DNA of 64,000 nt from Himantopus leucocephalus. Its lineage: Eukaryota; Chordata; Aves; Charadriiformes; Recurvirostridae. Shown here piece after piece: positions 60,558 through 64,000 of the stretch. Below the pieces are notes generated by a model. The model made no database searches. It was not told the DNA's origin and saw nothing but the letters and a program-made list of their open reading frames with translations. Where the stretch lies: positions 12,953,655 to 13,017,654 of the forward strand of contig RSEF01000020.1 in assembly GCA_003993805.1 (NCBI GenBank), written 5' to 3'. Position 1 is the first letter of the stretch. Each line of letters opens with the position of its first letter. The translations under genes were made by a program, and so were the position numbers.

Positions 60558-63500
60558 GTGTGTGCATGTCAGCAACTTTCATTTCACGTTTCCCGCATAT
60601 GTCATCTTCTAAAGTTAACAGCGAATTGCACCTATTGCACCTGGCATGCTCCTGACCAAAGTCTGAGGCTTCCACAGAAAGTTAAAACCACTAAAGCATA
60701 TTTTAGTCTGCTAGTAAAACAAAAGTGGTCTCATTTTTTCAATAAATATACCATAGTATGATACGAGACTCTATCTGTAAGAAGGGCATAATGCCCCTGA
60801 AACATCTCTGAGCAGAATTACGGTGCTGTACCAAGCTGCCAAATTGGTTTGAACTGGTTTGAATCCTCCAGGTATTGCCCCAACTCCACTGAATGTTCCT
60901 GAGGACCAAATATTTGCGTGGGGACACTGTGATGCGCAGATCCATGCAAGAAAGATCCGATCTGTGTTGTCACCAGTGACAGTATGCCTGGAAAGTGAGA
61001 GAATATTCACACCCTTGGGCAACTGCTGCTTCTGCAGCAGCACGGGGATCGTTAAGTGAAGTTTTGTACTTTAAAAAAAGCTCTGTTGCTCCTCGCGTGG
61101 TTCCTGTGTTTGTCAGGGTCTGACGAACAAGGGCTGACACCTGTAAGCTACATGGCTGCCCAAATCCTACAGCCAGCTGTGGGGCTTCTGGGTTGGGAGG
61201 TCCGGACAAAGCTAAGAGCCCGCATCAGTGTGAGCGTGCTCATGGCAGTCATGCTGTAGCCCTCCAGCTAGACAAGCTCTGAAATCCACCTGCTTCTTCA
61301 AATCTGTTAAAGATATTGCTACTTTGAAAAAGATAGGGACTTGCTCGGCAGTTCTGGACTTGCTTGGAGTCAGTTATTACGAGGAGCATGTGAAGCCATC
61401 ACAACAGGGAGTGGGAACCTGTATAAGCAGAGAATATTAATGTCTTCTTCCTAACCTTCTTTTGTTTTGACTTCTGCATTTTATATCAGGTTTTTCTCAA
61501 TGCTTATAAATAAAAGCCAGGCCCAAGTTCTATTGTTGCTTTTTAAAATTCACAGTCCCTTAAATTTAAAATGTTATTGTAAAATAATTGGATTTGTGAA
61601 TAAATTGCCAGAGGTTTGAGGTTTGGTTTACATTTATCTTCCTGAGGAATGGCGTTTATCAACTCCTTGTGAGCTGTCATCACCTTATAGAATCTGCTAA
61701 ATACACAATGTTCAGGCTGCTGTTTCAGCAGAGTGCTAAAGGCTTGTCCATTGTAATTAACATATTCGTTGAAAACACTTAAACATCAGCATTTGAAACC
61801 TTTAATACACTAAACTGCCCCCTGCCCAGGAGGGGCTCTCTGGGGAAGAGGCCCACGAGAAAAGCAGCAACATAAAAATAAAGGGGGGGGGAGCAGCTCT
61901 GCTTTCTTCAAGGAAACAGGACAGTTTCTTAATTATTTGCTTGTTTATTTATTTACTTCGTACCATTATTTCCTTGAGGGGGAAAAAACTGTTAGGAATG
62001 AATTCTTATTCAAACCTCCCAATCAAACGTGCACTTTATCATGCGCCCTCGGTTGGGGCCGGTGTGATAGGAAGAACCCTCAGGACAAAGGAACAGAACA
62101 AAAAAAGGCATTTGGAGAATCATTAAACCACAATCGAGCCTAATTGCTTCGTATTGGTTGAGAAAACATCCAACATATTTAACTTTACCAGGCAGCTGGT
62201 ATGTGGAACCGGTAACTGTTCTTCAAGAGGGTTGTTGTGTTTGGTTTTGTTTTGTTGGTTTTTTTTATTTTATTACACCTGAGAATTAGTATTTTAAAGC
62301 CTCGGGAGTAAATTTCTCTCTCAGAAACAGCAAAATAAATCTGTAGTGAATGCATTGCAAACTCCTCTAGTTTGGGATTGTGGCTTTCCAATTCTGTTTG
62401 AGGACTTTGTGTTCAGCTAATAAATAATAGTGGAATGACATTTGGCCTTAAATATGTGTTTAAATGAGTCACCTTGAATGAACTAGACTGCTCTTGCTCC
62501 GAAGGAAGGAACATTTAAGGAGATGTTTTTCAGCGTGGCTTGGGCAAGGCTTTCTTGTCTGACCTGTAATTTATGGGTGCAAATTTCAGTAGTCTGAGCC
62601 TGACTTTATCTGATCTCTATGTACATTCCTCAGGGGGGGAAAAAAGTGACTATTCAGATTTTTGCTTGTACGGAAAAGTGGTTTAAAAGAAAAGCAGTAT
62701 GAAAACAGGTACTGGGGGGGGAGGGGGGAGGAAGTGCCTATATTTTATGTTTAAAAAACTTCTCCTTTTCTGGCAAAAGACGCTTAAGAAATGGAAGATT
62801 CTCATAAAAGGGAGCCTTCTTGACCCATAGACAAACCACCCCTGCCCGGATGCAGCTCTCTCCATCACAGTGGATACGGCTACTGGGGCCTCCCGTGTGC
62901 TTTCAGGCCAGTAAAACTGAGCTTGTTTCCGTGAATCGGGCTCTCTGTCTGGGTCTAAGGTACCTCTCCAGAATCTCTTAGACGTAATTATTTAATAACT
63001 CAAAGTTATTAGATGGAATCCAGGTTTGGGTGTTGCAACAGAGTGCACTTTTAAATAGTTCACCCTCAGTCCTTGGGGTAATGTTGACACAGTACAGGTG
63101 GACCGAACCGTGCACGCATTAAGAGACAGAAGTTTATTTTTCATTCTGTATTCATAATTGTCAAAAGCAATAATTGTCAGAAAGACATTTTAGAGATTCT
63201 TTTTCTCTCTCCTTTTACATCACCTTGCTTTACCAGAAGGGATCACAGCTGGGATATTTTTGTGCTGCCACTGCATTAGCAACAGCCACCATTTCACAGC
63301 AATCCTAGTGTTAAAACCAAATGGTGGCACAAAGGACTCTGCTCATCATTCATTCCCCAGCTGTCTTCTTGCCTTTGCCACCCTCCTCGTTCTCCTCCTC
63401 CAATAAAACCTTTCACTTGCAGAAATTCAAAAAGGGGCTTAATCCCCCTGTCCCTGCAACATCAGCCCCACAGGTTAATGCACACTTCAATAGTTAAAAT

Positions 63501-64000
63501 CAAAGAAATGTGCCTTCTTACAATGGGGCCTTTTAAAAAAAAATCCTATACATCTATTTATAAGGCATTTAATCTCAAAAATCCTTATTACCTATCGTGT
63601 TACTTTAAATCATGGACATGAAGGAAAGGGAGTCTTGGCATTCAATTATCCTTCTTGCTTTAACAAGGTGTGTATAATAAATGAGCAGTTCTTAATTGAC
63701 TTCAATGCAATTTGACACTACTGGAGTAGGAGGAAGAGGGAGCCAGAAAGAAAGAAGACATGCAGCTTAAATGCAGCTTAAAGATGTTAGAGAACACAGT
63801 TGTTTATAACATAAGACATTATTTTATGACATTAAATTAATTAATCGGTATTTAAATAAACAATATTTAGTGTAAAAATATTTACAAGAAATGTTTTGCA
63901 AGTAATTATGGTTTACAGCTTTTGGTGTTGTCACAGATAACTGTATCATTGGTTAAAAGGTAAAATTCTCAAGGTTTTAACAGTCATTGCTAAAGAAGTG
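60558..64000. other. Intergenic DNA to the right edge
   Basis: No gene or clear mobile element is recognised. A G-rich run (G9 A G6 A GG) is at 62713-62732. The last 850 bases are described separately as a possible conserved element. Confidence 0.5.
63150..63960. promoter_or_regulatory. Candidate conserved noncoding element
   Basis: Repeat-free sequence with no open frame and many developmental-enhancer-like words: TTCAATTATCC, TTCTTAATTGACTTCAATGC, AAATTAATTAATCGG, TAAATAAACAATATT, plus a CCTTTTAAAAAA/CTATTTATAAG block resembling an MEF2 site. It is judged on texture only; cross-species alignment is required. Confidence 0.25.

Noticed and set aside
1..64000. tRNA, rRNA, CRISPR, bacterial operon features
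   Set aside because: None seen. The splice structure, CR1 elements and BCAS1 exons show vertebrate nuclear DNA.

Overview
The window is vertebrate nuclear DNA, most likely from a bird. There are no bacterial-style packed genes. Coding sequence sits in short exons bounded by GT/AG splice sites and separated by kilobases of AT-rich DNA. The recognisable mobile elements are CR1 LINE fragments and a few very old MIR-like SINE relics, with no L1 or Alu. Low repeat density together with a CR1 fragment of avian type (53481-53560) fits a bird better than a turtle or crocodile, but the species cannot be read from the sequence.

The one gene I can name is BCAS1 (breast carcinoma amplified sequence 1, NABC1), on the + strand. 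Its last three recognisable coding exons are at 5759-5797 (39 nt), 9619-9885 (267 nt) and 14977-15051 (75 nt, ending in TAA). All three are in phase 0 and join into a tail that lines up with the human C-terminus, including the SLGGFFKGL block and the final VQTDPVS segment. The 5' part of the gene lies left of position 1. Its 3' UTR starts at 15052, with candidate poly(A) signals at about 15842, 15902 and 16042.

From about 16 kb to the right end the window looks like a gene desert. In human, the DNA beyond the BCAS1 3' end is the long interval towards ZNF217, and this probably corresponds to it. It contains a GC-rich block with an 18-bp minisatellite (18.2-18.9 kb), an old antisense CR1 (34.26-34.5 kb), a small CpG-rich cluster (36.84-36.98 kb), a sense CR1 3' end (56.94-57.5 kb), several MIR-like relics, simple repeats, and stretches that may be conserved regulatory DNA.

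The main unexplained feature is a possible orphan terminal coding exon at 38767-39075. It has a good splice acceptor and reads as a short heptad-like helix followed by a hydrophilic, disordered-looking tail ending in TAA. I do not recognise its family. A second, weaker exon-like segment is at 43304-43471. No RNA genes, CRISPR arrays or complete single-exon genes were found.
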